64,000 bases of DNA from Cladopsammia gracilis (Eukaryota > Cnidaria > Anthozoa > Scleractinia > Dendrophylliidae), in contig JAJGOT010000345.1 of the NCBI GenBank assembly GCA_022457155.1, positions 799,501 to 863,500 of the forward strand. Reading direction: 5' to 3'. The position numbers and the translations under genes were made by a program. The notes under the pieces were generated by a model that did not search any database, was not told where the DNA came from, and saw nothing but the letters and a program-made list of their open reading frames with translations. Below, piece by piece: positions 42,881 through 53,645 of the stretch (the first letter of the stretch is position 1; every line of letters starts with the position of its first letter).

Positions 42881-43205
42881 AACCTTTATTAAAGTGTCAG
42901 TAGTTCTAGCGTTTACACACTAATTGGTGACACTATATTACGATAAGAAAGACATTAAAAAAAAGTTACAACTGAACTATTTTCTGAATAAAAACTCTAG
43001 TTACAAAATGCACCCCATTACATATTACATCTATTTAAAAACTATGATAAACATTACAATTAACTGTTGCAAATATAGCAGCTCTTATACCCCCGATCTT
43101 CAATTAAAACTGATAAGTCTCTTTTCCTTATCCAACCTTTAAAAGCTTTCAGACTTTTCATACCACGTTCCTCCTTTGTCAACTTGGACCACAAAAAAGG
43201 TCCTA

Positions 43206-43804
43206 CAGTCGAACCTCTCCTTACGGACACCTCTCTATTACGGACAGTTTCCTATGTCCCGACAAAGTTCTCACATATTTTCTTAAATAAAAAGAAAACC
43301 CTCTATAATACGGATCCTCTCTAATACGGACTACGGACACTAAATCTCGGCCCCAGTGAGCAAATTCATATATTTAACTTAACCTCTTTATTACGGACAC
43401 TCCAGTTACCAGGTGATATAAGTTTGTGTATGTAATACAATTTCTTGTTTTTGGTTACAAACAAATATCGAAAGACGTTTTCAGAACTGTACTTTAAATT
43501 ACTTTTTAACATGCAGCATTGCGTCGTAGTTCGTTTCGTTTCGGAACCGTGATTCGTATACAATATGTAGCTGAGATGTACAATGTAAACTACTGATAGA
43601 CAGTGTCTCAATGCTGTATGTATTTATAAATCAATTTACACGCAGTTAAAAGACGAGTGTGGGCCTGTTTTTAGTTACTGACACTTAAAATTGTCAGTGG
43701 AGTCTTAAAAGTGACGTCATCGTGGTGACCTCTATAATACGGACACCTCTAATACGGACACTTTGCTCTGTCCCTTCGGTGTCCGTATTAGAGACGTTCA
43801 ACTG
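43206..43804. mobile_element. TA-flanked pogo/Tigger-like MITE in the gene C LINE
   Basis: Ends CAGTCGAACCTCTCCTTACG and, inverted, CAGTTGAACGTCTCTAATAC with TA flanks. Orthologous to 6273-6857. Confidence 0.77.
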
Positions 43805-44211
43805 TAAATATGTCAGCGAATGTTTTCCGTAACTTATAGTGTTAAAGCGTGGCATAATAAAGTCGGAGTTCCTTAGATTATATCGTTTTTCCCTCGCCCC
43901 TTGAAGGTTGAAAAGGTCTTGTACATATTTCGGTAATAGATAGTTCTTAGCTTTGAACATCAGAATTGCTATATCTTGTAACTTTCTGTTATAAAGAGTT
44001 GACACTGATATTGGCCTGCTGACGTAGATTCTCATATGAGTCCAATCTGTTGTTAAATACCGTACGCAAAGCTCTCTCCTGTAGCCTCTCCAGTTTGTGC
44101 CTAGCAGAAGCTTAAATTTGCAAAAATGCCAGGCTGTGCTGCAATATGTTAAGTGGGGTAAAATAGCAGCTTTGAATAGTTGTAGTTTAGCATGGGCAGG
44201 TATATGATTCC

Positions 44212-47200
44212 TTAGTCTCGTGAGCCCTCCAATTTGCTGACTTGTCGTTTTACGCCATATAGTGATTCCAGGAGATCTTTTAGAGCTTGTGCACGTCCCG
44301 ACTCAACAGAAAGAAGCGCCTCGATAAATTTACCTTGTTTTAATTGAACAAGCCACAACTTTCTATAAGCCACATCACGTTCATTCCGAAAGTTGATATT
44401 CCATTTGTCTTTCGATTGAAGAAAAACTCTCATTTCATCAAACAATCTTACACTGGATTTGAAAAAATCTTCAGCTCTAGAATAATCGCCGAGAGAGTCA
44501 TAAGCAAAACCAAGGCTATAATAAGCCTTTCCTTCTGAATCTTTGCTTCCAATATCTTTGGCGATGCTAAGAGCTTGCTGGTGAAACTCGATTGCTTTTT
44601 TGAAATCGCCGAGAGATTGATAAGCAAGACCAAGGTTGTTATACGCATTTCCTTCTGAGTATTTGCTTCCAATATCTTTGGCGATGCAAAGAGTCTGCTG
44701 ATGAAACTCGATTGCTTTTTCGAAATCGCCGAGAAAGTAATAAGCAATACCAAGGTTCAAATATGCACTTTCTTCTAAATCTTTGCTTCCAATATCTTTG
44801 GCGATACTAAGAGCCTGCTGATGAAACTCGATTGCTTTTTTGAAATCGCCTAGAGATTTATAAGCAAGACCAAGGTTGTTATATGTCGCTCCTTCTGACT
44901 CTTTGCTTCCAATATCTTTGGCGATTCTAAGAGCTTGCTGGTAAAACTCCAATTCTTTTTTGAAATCGCCGAGAAAGTTATAAGAAAGACCAAGGTTGTT
45001 ATATGCAATTCCTTCTGAGTGTTTGCTTCCAATATCTTTGGCGATACTAAGAGCTTGCTTGTAAAACTCGATTGCTCTTTTGAAATCGCCGAGAGAGTCA
45101 TAAGCAAGACCAAGGTTGTTATATACCTTTCCTTCTGACTCTTTGCTTCCAATATCTTTGGCGATACTAAGAGCTTGCTGGTAAAACTCGATTGCTTTTT
45201 TGAAATCGCCGAGAGATTTATAAGCAAGACCAAGGTTGTTATATGCCGCTCCTTCTGGCTGTTTGCTTCCAATATCTTTGGCGATGCTGAGAGCTTGCTG
45301 GTGAAACTCGATTGCTTTTTTGAAATTGGGGAGAGATTGATAAGCAGCACCAAGGTTGTTATATGCCTTTCCTTCTGAATCTTTGCTTCCAATATCTTTG
45401 GCGATGCTTAGAGCTTGCTGGTGATATTCGATTGCTTTTTTGAAATCGCCGAGAGAGTGATAAGCAAGACCAAGGTTGTTATATGCCCGTCCTTCTGACT
45501 CTTTGCTTCCAATATCTTTGGCGATGCCAAGAGTCTGCTGATGAAACCCGATTGCTTTTTGAAAATCGCCGAGAGAGTAATAAGCAGCACCAAGGTTCGA
45601 AACTGCCTTTTCTTCTGAATCTTTGCTTCCAATATCTTTGGCGATACTAAGAGCTTGCTGGTGAAACTCGATTGCTTTTTTGAAATCGCCGAGAGATTGA
45701 TAAGCATTGCCAAGGTTGTTATACGCCCCTCCTTCTGACTCTTTGCTTCCAGTATCTTTGGCGATGCCAAGAGTCTGCTGATGAAACTCGGTTGCTTTTC
45801 TAAAATCGCCGAGATAGTAATAAGCAACACCAAGGTTCAAATATGCCTTTCCTTCTGAATCTTTGCTTCCAATATCTTTGGCGATACTAAGAGCTTGCTG
45901 GTGAAACTCGATTGCTTTTTTAAAATCGCCGAGAGATTTATAAGCCAGACCAAGATTGTTATATGCCGCTCCTTCTGACTCTTTGCTTCCAATATCTTTG
46001 GCGATTCTAAGAGCTTGCTGGTAAAACTCCATTTCTTTTTTGAAATCGCCGAGATAGTTATAAGAAAGACCAAGGTTGTTATATGCAATTCCTTCTGAGT
46101 GTTTGCTTCCAATATCTTTGGCGATACTAAGAGCTTGCTTGTGAAACTCGATTGCTCTTTTGAAATCGCCGAGAGAGTCATAAGCAAGACCAAGGTTGTT
46201 ATATGCAATTCCTTCAGACTTTTTGCTTCCAATATCTTTGGCGATGCTAAGAGCTTGCTGGTGATATTCGATTGCTTTTTTGAAATCGCCGAGAGATTTA
46301 TAAGCAAGACCAAGGTTGTTATATGCCGCTCCTTCTGGCTGTTTGCTTCCAATATCTTTGGCGATGTTAAGAGCTTGCTGGTGAAACTCGATTGCTTTTT
46401 TGAAATTGGCGAGAGATTTATAAGCAGCACCAAGGTTGTTATATGCCTTTCCTTCTGAATCTTTGCTTCCAATATCTTTGGCAATGCTAAGAGCTTGCTG
46501 GTGAAACTCGATTGCTTTTTTGAAATCGCCGAGAGAGTTATAAGCAAGACCAAGGTTGTTATATGCCCGTCCTTCTGACTCTTTGCTTCCAATATCTTTG
46601 GCGATACTAAGAGTCTGCTGATGAAACTCGATTGCTTTTTGGAAATCGCCGAGAGAGAAATAAGCAAGACCAAGGTTCGAAACTGCCTTTTCTTCTGAAT
46701 CTTTGCTTCCTATATCTTTGGCGATACTAAGAGCTTGCTGGTGAAACTCGATTGCTTTTTTGAAATCGCCGAGAGATTGATAAGCATTGCCAAGGTTGTT
46801 ATACGCCCCTCCTTCTGACTCTTTGCTTCCAATATCTTTGGCGATGCCAAGAGTCTGCCGATGAAACTCAATTGCTTTTCTAAAATCGCCGAGAGAGTGA
46901 TAAGCAGCACCAAGGTTGTTATATGCCTTTCCTTCTGAATCTTTGCTCCCAATATCTTTGGCGATACTTAGAGCCTGCTGGTAAAACTCGATTGCTTTTT
47001 TGAAATCGCCGAGAGATTTATAAGCAAGACCAAGGTTGTTATATGCGTTTCTTTCTGAACCTTTGCTTCCAATATCTTTGGCGATACTAAGACCCTGCTG
47101 ATGAAACTCGATTGCTTTTTTGAAATCGCCGAGAAAGTGATAAGCAAGACCAAGGTTGATATATGCCACTCCTTCTCTATCCCTGTCTCCTGCGACTTTG

Positions 47201-47343
47201 GCTTCACTCAATTCTAACTCGAAGTATTCTTGGGCTGTTCTAAAGTCACTCAGCTTGCAAGCTGTAATGCCAAGGAATGTCCACGTGATTTCTTGTAAAG
47301 CTCTGTTGTGTACTCCATGTTTGCATTCTTTTACTTGGGATAA
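44212..47343 (-). CDS. Gene C exon 6: 22 TPR units plus tail
   Basis: Open for 1,043 codons after acceptor TTTTTTAG. Starts [18 protein letters not shown]. Signature variants (SLANF/SLPNF, KKEME/KKELE, QTLGIAKD) recur with a 1,080-bp spacing and show the block duplication. The stop lies in LINE sequence. Confidence 0.9.
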   Translation of the reverse strand, partial: LSQVKECKHGVHNRALQEITWTFLGITACKLSDFRTAQEYFELELSEAKVAGDRDREGVAYINLGLAYHFLGDFKKAIEFHQQGLSIAKDIGSKGSERNAYNNLGLAYKSLGDFKKAIEFYQQALSIAKDIGSKDSEGKAYNNLGAAYHSLGDFRKAIEFHRQTLGIAKDIGSKESEGGAYNNLGNAYQSLGDFKKAIEFHQQALSIAKDIGSKDSEEKAVSNLGLAYFSLGDFQKAIEFHQQTLSIAKDIGSKESEGRAYNNLGLAYNSLGDFKKAIEFHQQALSIAKDIGSKDSEGKAYNNLGAAYKSLANFKKAIEFHQQALNIAKDIGSKQPEGAAYNNLGLAYKSLGDFKKAIEYHQQALSIAKDIGSKKSEGIAYNNLGLAYDSLGDFKRAIEFHKQALSIAKDIGSKHSEGIAYNNLGLSYNYLGDFKKEMEFYQQALRIAKDIGSKESEGAAYNNLGLAYKSLGDFKKAIEFHQQALSIAKDIGSKDSEGKAYLNLGVAYYYLGDFRKATEFHQQTLGIAKDTGSKESEGGAYNNLGNAYQSLGDFKKAIEFHQQALSIAKDIGSKDSEEKAVSNLGAAYYSLGDFQKAIGFHQQTLGIAKDIGSKESEGRAYNNLGLAYHSLGDFKKAIEYHQQALSIAKDIGSKDSEGKAYNNLGAAYQSLPNFKKAIEFHQQALSIAKDIGSKQPEGAAYNNLGLAYKSLGDFKKAIEFYQQALSIAKDIGSKESEGKVYNNLGLAYDSLGDFKRAIEFYKQALSIAKDIGSKHSEGIAYNNLGLSYNFLGDFKKELEFYQQALRIAKDIGSKESEGATYNNLGLAYKSLGDFKKAIEFHQQALSIAKDIGSKDLEESAYLNLGIAYYFLGDFEKAIEFHQQTLCIAKDIGSKYSEGNAYNNLGLAYQSLGDFKKAIEFHQQALSIAKDIGSKDSEGKAYYSLGFAYDSLGDYSRAEDFFKSSVRLFDEMRVFLQSKDKWNINFRNERDVAYRKLWLVQLKQGKFIEALLSVESGRAQALKDLLESLYGVKRQVSKLEGSRD

Positions 47344-49362
47344 CTAAAAAATGTGAACAACACACAGCCTACTGAACATCACATTGGTCAACTGCCAAGA
47401 TTTTAGGGATGTTGAACGATGTGCTACGTACAATGTGTGCAGCAGTATTATTATGGAAGGGGAAATAAAGAGGAAATAAAGTTTCAATGTATGTATGTAT
47501 GTATGTATGTATGTATGTATGTATGTATGTATGCATGCATGCATGTATGGATGTATGTATGTATGTATGTATGTATGTACGTACGCGTGTTTTAATGCAT
47601 CTAATAGAGTGTTTTCACATGACATCATAAAAATTAAGAAAATCTAAAGTATACATCCTACAAAGCTGTTTCTAACATGGTATGTGGATACCAGTGTTAT
47701 AATCTTTCACAAAAAGTTTCAGGTTTTAACGATGTTTCGTTTTCGATTAATGTGTCACGCAACTCGTCACCCTATTTCAGATAACTTGTGAAAATAAACA
47801 AAATTGAACTAGATGAAAGTTATTAATGAATTATAGATGCTTATAAGCCGATTTCATGCCTCATATAGTGAATACAATATTTTGGGATGAGATTTGTGGT
47901 GTTATTAAGACTTGAAAGTCTTTAAATTTTGGCCGCCATGTTGGTGTCCCCAAGTGGGACACCAAGATGGCCCCTCCATACATTTCTTTTTAAAAATGTC
48001 TATACTCATTCGCCTATAACTCTTGAATGAAATGCTCTTGCGCTTCGAAATTTGGCCCGGATGTGTAGTTTTAAACTCTCTACAATTCCATAAACATTTT
48101 AGAATCACAAACTGCTGCTGAATTTTGATATGACGTCAGTGAAAACACTCTATAGGACCACAGATGCATTAAAACTCGCGTTTATTTAGCGTTTATTTTA
48201 GCGTTTATTTTAGAATTTACTTTAGCGTTTATTTAGCGTTTATTTTAGCGTTTATTTTAGAATTTACTTTAGCGTTTATTTAGCGTTTATTTTATGTTTA
48301 TTTAAGCGTTTATTTAGCGTTTATTTTAGCGTTTATTTAGCGTTTATTTTAACGTTCATTTAGCATTCATTTTAGCGTTCATTTGGGCGTTCATTTAGCG
48401 TTTATTTTAGTGTTTATTTAGCGTTTATTTTAGCGTTTATTTTATCGTTTATTTAGCGTTATTTACTACATACATTTGGCGATACGTCGCTATAATATGA
48501 ATTTTAGGTAAATCCCATACATTTCCTATAAAATTGCAAACGGTTATGTTACACAAACAGATGTATGGGCTGTATGCATGTATGTATGTGTGTATGTATG
48601 TGTATCTATATATGTATAAACGCAAGGATACTGTTAGTAAACTACAAAGGTCTAAACAGTCAGCAGCCTCCGTTATTGCGAACACTGAGGAGTTTAAATC
48701 CCGACGAATAAGCTTGGCTGAAACAACTCTCACTATTACGAACAACAAATCGTGGTACCAAAGGTAACCCTTTTAGCAGAAGTTGACTGTATAATGAGGA
48801 ACACGATTTTGACTCTTGCTTAATCAAAGGAAAATCAGGTTAAAAATTAAAGAAGATACCTTGTCGTTCATGGCTCCAGTCTCTGAATTACTCTTCCATT
48901 CATCTGCGCATGCTGAAGACATTTTTCCTAGTTCCAACAACGTGGTGTTTTCTTTGTCAATCTTTTCAAAGTTAAAATAGGTAACTTGTTTAAGCTGTAA
49001 TTTTGGCTGCTTTTGCTATAATACGCAAAGAATTAAGCGTACAGAGTACAGTGTTAGCGGTGGATTTGTTTGTTGTTGAATTGACAGTCAACTAAACTTC
49101 GAGAATTGTATTAAATGCATGCTTCTTTTACGGCTTCTGAGTAACAATGGGGCTGCTACGATGCCAATGCATTTATCGTTTTGCGTTATATCTTTTAATT
49201 GTTTTTGTTACCAGATAAGAAATAAGCTGAAAACTCTGTATATGTTAAAAAGGTAATGGCTATATCATATTGTATAGGATATGCAAAAGCTTTGCAGTCC
49301 TTTATCAGCTACAAATTATGTACCACCTTACATCGTTACTTATTAGTCTAGAGTTTTTTTTT

Positions 49363-49393
<31 letters not shown>

Positions 49394-52300
49394 GTGAAGG
49401 GTTGAATTCTAAAAATATTACTTCCTTACTTATGCTTAGATAAGTATGTGAGTTTGTACATGCATATCAGTCAATGCTTCTCAGCTGAGTGGTTACATTT
49501 AAAGATGGTTTCTCCTTTAATGTTTTGATTATGAGAACAAACTGATTTAACCCAAGGTGCTGTTTTCACGGAGGGACCTTTTTCGCTGATTGAAACTTGC
49601 AATGTAACCGGACTACATGTAGATGACTGCAAGGTAACTTTCAAAACACACGTTATTAACAGAAACGACTTGCATAGATACTATAGTTTTTCTGCACCTC
49701 GCAACGCAAGCTTGCGAAACAAGATGCAATGCAAAGTCACAGGGACACACAATTTCTTTGCAACTTGCCTCGCAAGGGCCGCTTGCATTTCAATTTGCAG
49801 TCATACAGTCAAAGAACAAAAGGATACTGCTAATCCCTTCTCGCACCACATGATGGCTTTCTCAAACAGATTTAGCGTCACACAGGCAGTCGCTCCTAAA
49901 AAACACATTTGTGAGATTATATGTTTAAATAAAATGACCGTATTTTACAGTGGAATAATGGTCTGCTCTTGTTTAATTGTGTTCTCCAAATGGAAAATTC
50001 TACCATGCTCAGATCGTCGTCGGGTCTTATACAAGAGGATTCACAGCTGAAAAGACAACCCTTATAACTGAGAACCAAACAGTATCAGCACTGTAAAACT
50101 CAGGGATTGATACACACCTGCCAAGCCTGCAGTCGGGCCTAAAGCCATCAGTATCAAAGATCATAACCGTCATAACTAAGAACCAAACAGTACCAGCACT
50201 GTAAAAATCAGGGATTGGTACACACCTGCCAAGCCTGCAGTCGGGCCTAAAACCATCAATACCGAAGAGCCAGAGCATGATTTAAGGACATCGATACGTT
50301 GGTAAAAGGCGTTTGTTTAATCGATTTCTTTGTTTCTTAGACTTGAACAGTGCTATTGAATATTTCTTTTATTCAATTTATGTTGACAGCAGAAACCGGA
50401 ATCTTGCTAAAATAATGTTATTTTCGAAAACTAATAAAAGGGATGTTACATTTTACATCAGTAGCCCTTCTATCTCGTGCAGACCAAACTAATATTGCTC
50501 AGGCATGTTAAGGCATGGTTTTAAGCCTAATTTGCATAAAATCTGAAAACTATCATATAACTTTGCGGAAATTTGCCGTAACACGCTCAAACTTAGCAAC
50601 CGTATAAAACTTGATGACCTTAACTCATTCTTAGCTTAAAATGTCGAATATTTGGGTCACGTGACCTGTAAATGATAATTAACGACCAAAATATTCAGAT
50701 TAAAATGGGGAACACAAAACGAAATATAATTAAGTCTTTTTAGGTCTTATACTTTTAAATCCTAAAACCTCATCATGAATTAGCCTTGTGAGGTTGTATC
50801 TGTTATTTCTATTAGAAGTTATTAAGCTATTTATTTAGTCACGTGACCTATTTCCGTTAATTGCAGCGTTCCTATTTAACATGGACACGATTAAAAGGCT
50901 AATTCATGAAAAGCCTTTTAGATGTAAAAGATCGATACCCAATAACGTTAATTTATCTTTCATTTTGTCTTCCCCATTTTACTCCGAATATTATTTCCCT
51001 TTAATTATTATTTACAGGTCACGTGACTCAAAAGTTCGACACTTTGAGGAAAAAACGAGTTCAAGTCATTACGTTTTATACTCTTGCCAAGTTTGAGATT
51101 GTTAAGTCAAATTGTCGTAAAGTTAGGATTTTTTTACAGATTTTATGCAAATTAGGCTTCAAACCATGCCTTAACATGCCTGAGTGGTTAAAATTTGTTT
51201 CATCCATTGTTTTTCTTCAAAATGGATCAAACGTATATAGCTTATTTCTGACCAATAGCCTAAGCCAGAGCAACTCTTCCGTGTTTCTTTGTAATAACAT
51301 TAGTCATTGAGATATGGATAACTTGTTGCTGTTTCTAAGAGACTGTAAATTAAAAAAAGTCACCTGTTATTATTGCTTTGACTAACGATGGTTGTAAGTC
51401 AGTGGCAGCTTTTGCATCTCTCAGTGAATCACTGTAATTCCCTGTGAAAGAGAAATTAAAGCAGTATTCAAATAAGTGAAAATGTTTAACACAACGTTTC
51501 GATGTCGCCATGGCATCACTTTCAAGTTAGAAAATAAAAAAATGACTTAATATATGTGGTGTAAGGTGATAAACTTAACAATAGGTAACATAGTTAGTAT
51601 TGTAAGTGTGTGTGCATGTTAAGTATGTTAAACAAATAGTTTTGCGCGGATGGAGTCCGATTGCGTGTTCAGGCTAGGCTTCTTCTTCTTAATGAATAGC
51701 ATCTCATAAATTAAGCAGACTAATTTTCCGTTGCATTTCTTGAGGTCAGAACAGTTACTGGTGAGGTTGCCGATAGTTTAGATGCCGTGGTCATTCTTAG
51801 ATGTTTGCCAATTGCTGAGAAACGGTGTTCGTCAATACGTTGATTTAAAGTAGTGTAGTAGTGTAGCCGACATACTCTGCATCACACAGATCACATTGAT
51901 AATTGTTCACCACGCATTGTTGGTTAATTAAAGGTGGTTTGGGTTCATGCATCTTAATATCTTAATCAATTTCGCGGCTCGTAAACACTGGTTGAAAAGT
52001 GTGATCGATTTTCGTGCTCAGGTCGGATAGTTGTTTCTTCAGTGCGTCGGGAGACTTTTGATCTTAAAATGGCAATACCACTCGGTGGGCAATATTTTCG
52101 TTGGCAGGTAGACGAGCTGGCAAATCTCCAGACATCACAGACATCACAGAGGTAACACTTGAAAATGATGTCATGGCGACATTGAAACGTTGTGTTAAAC
52201 TTTTTTCGCTGATTTTTATTCTTTAATGTCTATCCAATTTTAATGTGATTCGAATATTCAAACAAGCGTCGGAAAAACAAAACCAAAGAGGTAACATTAA

Positions 52301-53645
52301 GATGCAGTAAATCAATCAGAATTTAAAGCAATTAGTAGCCGGCACCAAGCGCGGGCAAAACATGGCGAACAAGTAACCATTGGTTTTGCTTCTATTTCTT
52401 TTGAGATGCCGGAAGTGGTGCGAGTTATTTAACCAAGGACAACACCATTAATGCATAAATTGAAAAATGAAAAGAAATTTGACCAGAAAAATTCAAAACG
52501 TCTCACCCAAACAAAAGTGTGCTGCTGCCCTGTTGCTATAAAGTTCAGCCTTAAGTTCGTCATCCTTCAAGTTCACTTTAATTCCTTCCGTGTAGAAGTA
52601 AACAGCGTTACTGTAATGCTTCTTACTGTATTCATCGTTACCTTCATTATTGTAAACCTCTGCTATCGCTAAAATGAAACAAATAATATTGTAAGATCGT
52701 TGGTGTGTAGTGCTACAAAACGGTTATAATAAATAAAAAAATAGATATTACTCCCCACGTTACACTGATATTCTAAATACATATTCGCTTAACAAAGACT
52801 CTGGCACACTGTGCATGACTGTGATATAGGTAAAGTCGCACACGAGCCATAGGTCATGGAGCGACTAGAAGTTCCCCCACCCATAACCCCACCCCCACAC
52901 CCCCCTCCCCCTCCCTGATGGGATGCTAGTCCATCGCATGGTTACCCCAGCATTTTGTCGCCGGTACCCATTTATACACCTGGGTGGAGAGAGACAGTGT
53001 GGCATACTGTGATAGTACCGACCGTTATTTTGGAGGAAATTGACACGCGCGTAACGTTTGACCACTCTTATTCACTGTTAACTCATGGCCAGGTCCCAAT
53101 TGTTCAAAAGATGGATAGCGCTTCCCACTGGATAAATCTTTATCCAGTGGAGAACACAATTGCTTTTTTAAATGCTTATCCACTGTATAGTGATTTATTT
53201 GGTGGATAGCCCTTCCCACTGGATACTGAATCTCTATCCTGCGGAGAACACAATTCGTTTTGTTAACAATTATCTACTAGATAGTGATTTATTTTGTTGA
53301 AAGCTTTATCTACCTTATGAACAATCGTGGCCAGACTAAAAGCTGTATAATCAGGGGCCAGGGTATAAGGACAATAATCACGGACGAGGGGGGAGGGGAG
53401 GTGCAGGTAAGGGGGAGGGTAATTTATGGTATCTTCATCCATTTAACACATCAAGATCAACATTTAATATATCCCTTAATTTGCTATCAAAAATCTCTGG
53501 AAAATTAATTTAACATGTCTTTTTAGTGTTGTATTGTATTGTATTATTATTTACCTTTGTAAGTCTCGTCATCAAAATCCAGCATCTGCTCATCAGGTGA
53601 TGTGACGTCACTTTCACTCGCGGCTTTGATTCCACTCCTTGCCAT
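44212..53645 (-). CDS. Gene C: TPR28-like protein, CHAT lost (joined exons)
   Basis: Six coding exons on the minus strand: 53645-53555, 52668-52507, 51441-51364, 49895-49828, 48961-48860, 47343-44212; predicted 1,210 aa with no internal stop. Same plan as gene A: leader, N-terminal TPR region, then 22 40-residue TPRs and a degenerate one, ending SLYGVKRQVSKLEGSRD, where the last residues come from the LINE. TPRs 3-11 and 12-20 are copies of each other. No CHAT domain is joined. Intron 2 holds a Penelope-like fragment, introns 4 and 5 hold long simple repeats. The very long open frame suggests that the protein is maintained, or that repeat turnover is recent. Likely a protein-binding scaffold; partner unknown. 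Confidence 0.82.
47488..47585. repeat. TATG microsatellite in gene C intron 5
   Basis: TATG units with a short run of GCAT variants, orthologous to 9970-10068 but internally rearranged. Confidence 0.9.
48178..48470. repeat. 11-12-bp minisatellite in gene C intron 5
   Basis: About 25 units alternating GCGTTTATTTA and GCGTTTATTTTA with point variants. It is absent from introns 5 of A and B. Confidence 0.92.
48860..48961 (-). CDS. Gene C exon 5 (102 nt)
   Basis: Encodes [20 protein letters not shown] and 14 residues ending NDK; donor AAG/GTATCT; phase 0 on both sides. Confidence 0.8.
49354..49394. repeat. Long T run followed by long G run in gene C intron 4
   Basis: About 19 T then about 21 G. 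The same site in A (10792-10812) and B (31562-31590) is a short, interrupted T/G tract, so it expanded here. The exact length may be affected by sequencing or assembly. Confidence 0.85.
49828..49895 (-). CDS. Gene C exon 4 (68 nt)
   Basis: Encodes ATACVTLNLFEKAIMWCEKG then LA; donor GCA/GTATCC. Confidence 0.8.
50060..50275. repeat. 108-bp tandem duplication in gene C intron 3
   Basis: A block with 'agaaccaaacagta' and 'cctgccaagcctgcagtcgg' occurs twice with a 108-bp period; A (11480-11575) and B (32260-32365) have it once. Confidence 0.85.
50498..51184. mobile_element. 687-bp inverted-repeat element in gene C intron 3
   Basis: Ends CTCAGGCATGTTAAGGCATG and its inverse, with arms reaching about 50 bp and weaker inner pairing that includes two GGTCACGTGAC palindromes. 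TG flanks both sides; A and B have the empty site with one TG. No transposase frame. Confidence 0.83.
51364..51441 (-). CDS. Gene C exon 3 (78 nt)
   Basis: Encodes [20 protein letters not shown] then KAIITG; acceptor TTTCACAG, donor ACAG/GTGACT. Confidence 0.82.
51484..52200 (-). mobile_element. Penelope-like fragment with GIY-YIG remnant, in gene C intron 2
   Basis: Minus-strand translation of about 51960-51640 gives CVVNNYQCDLCDAEYVGYT and later KCNGKLVCLIYEML and LNTQSDSIRAK in shifting frames. This is the C-terminal GIY-YIG nuclease of a Penelope-like element, broken by frameshifts and stops. It is bounded by inverted arms GTTTAACACAACGTTTCGAT and 'attgaaacgttgtgttaaac'. A and B lack the insertion. 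Confidence 0.78.
52507..52668 (-). CDS. Gene C exon 2 (162 nt)
   Basis: First N-terminal TPR, as in A and B, with AAAHFCLG in place of AEAHFCLG. Confidence 0.84.
52870..53400. repeat. Dispersed repeat in gene C intron 1
   Basis: C-rich stretch followed by 'gatgctagtccatcgcatgg' and inverted CCCACTGGATAAATC/TTATCCAGTGG pieces; related to 14950-15300 in gene A. Confidence 0.6.
53555..53645 (-). CDS. Gene C exon 1 with start codon (91 nt)
   Basis: ATG at 53643-53645; [20 protein letters not shown] then [10 protein letters not shown]; donor AAAG/GTAAAT. Confidence 0.8.

Larger units (their letters stand above)
42828..44250 (-). mobile_element. LINE remnant between TPR and CHAT halves of gene C
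   Basis: Same insertion as 5922-7746, at the same point of the gene. The longest coding stretch (about 44035-43810) reads STLYNRKLQDIAILMFKAKN and continues through a Leu/Arg-rich region, typical of the end of jockey/CR1-like RT proteins. It contains the TA-flanked element 43206-43804 but lacks the TTAA MITE found in gene A. The tail is a TAC repeat (minus strand). Confidence 0.85.
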
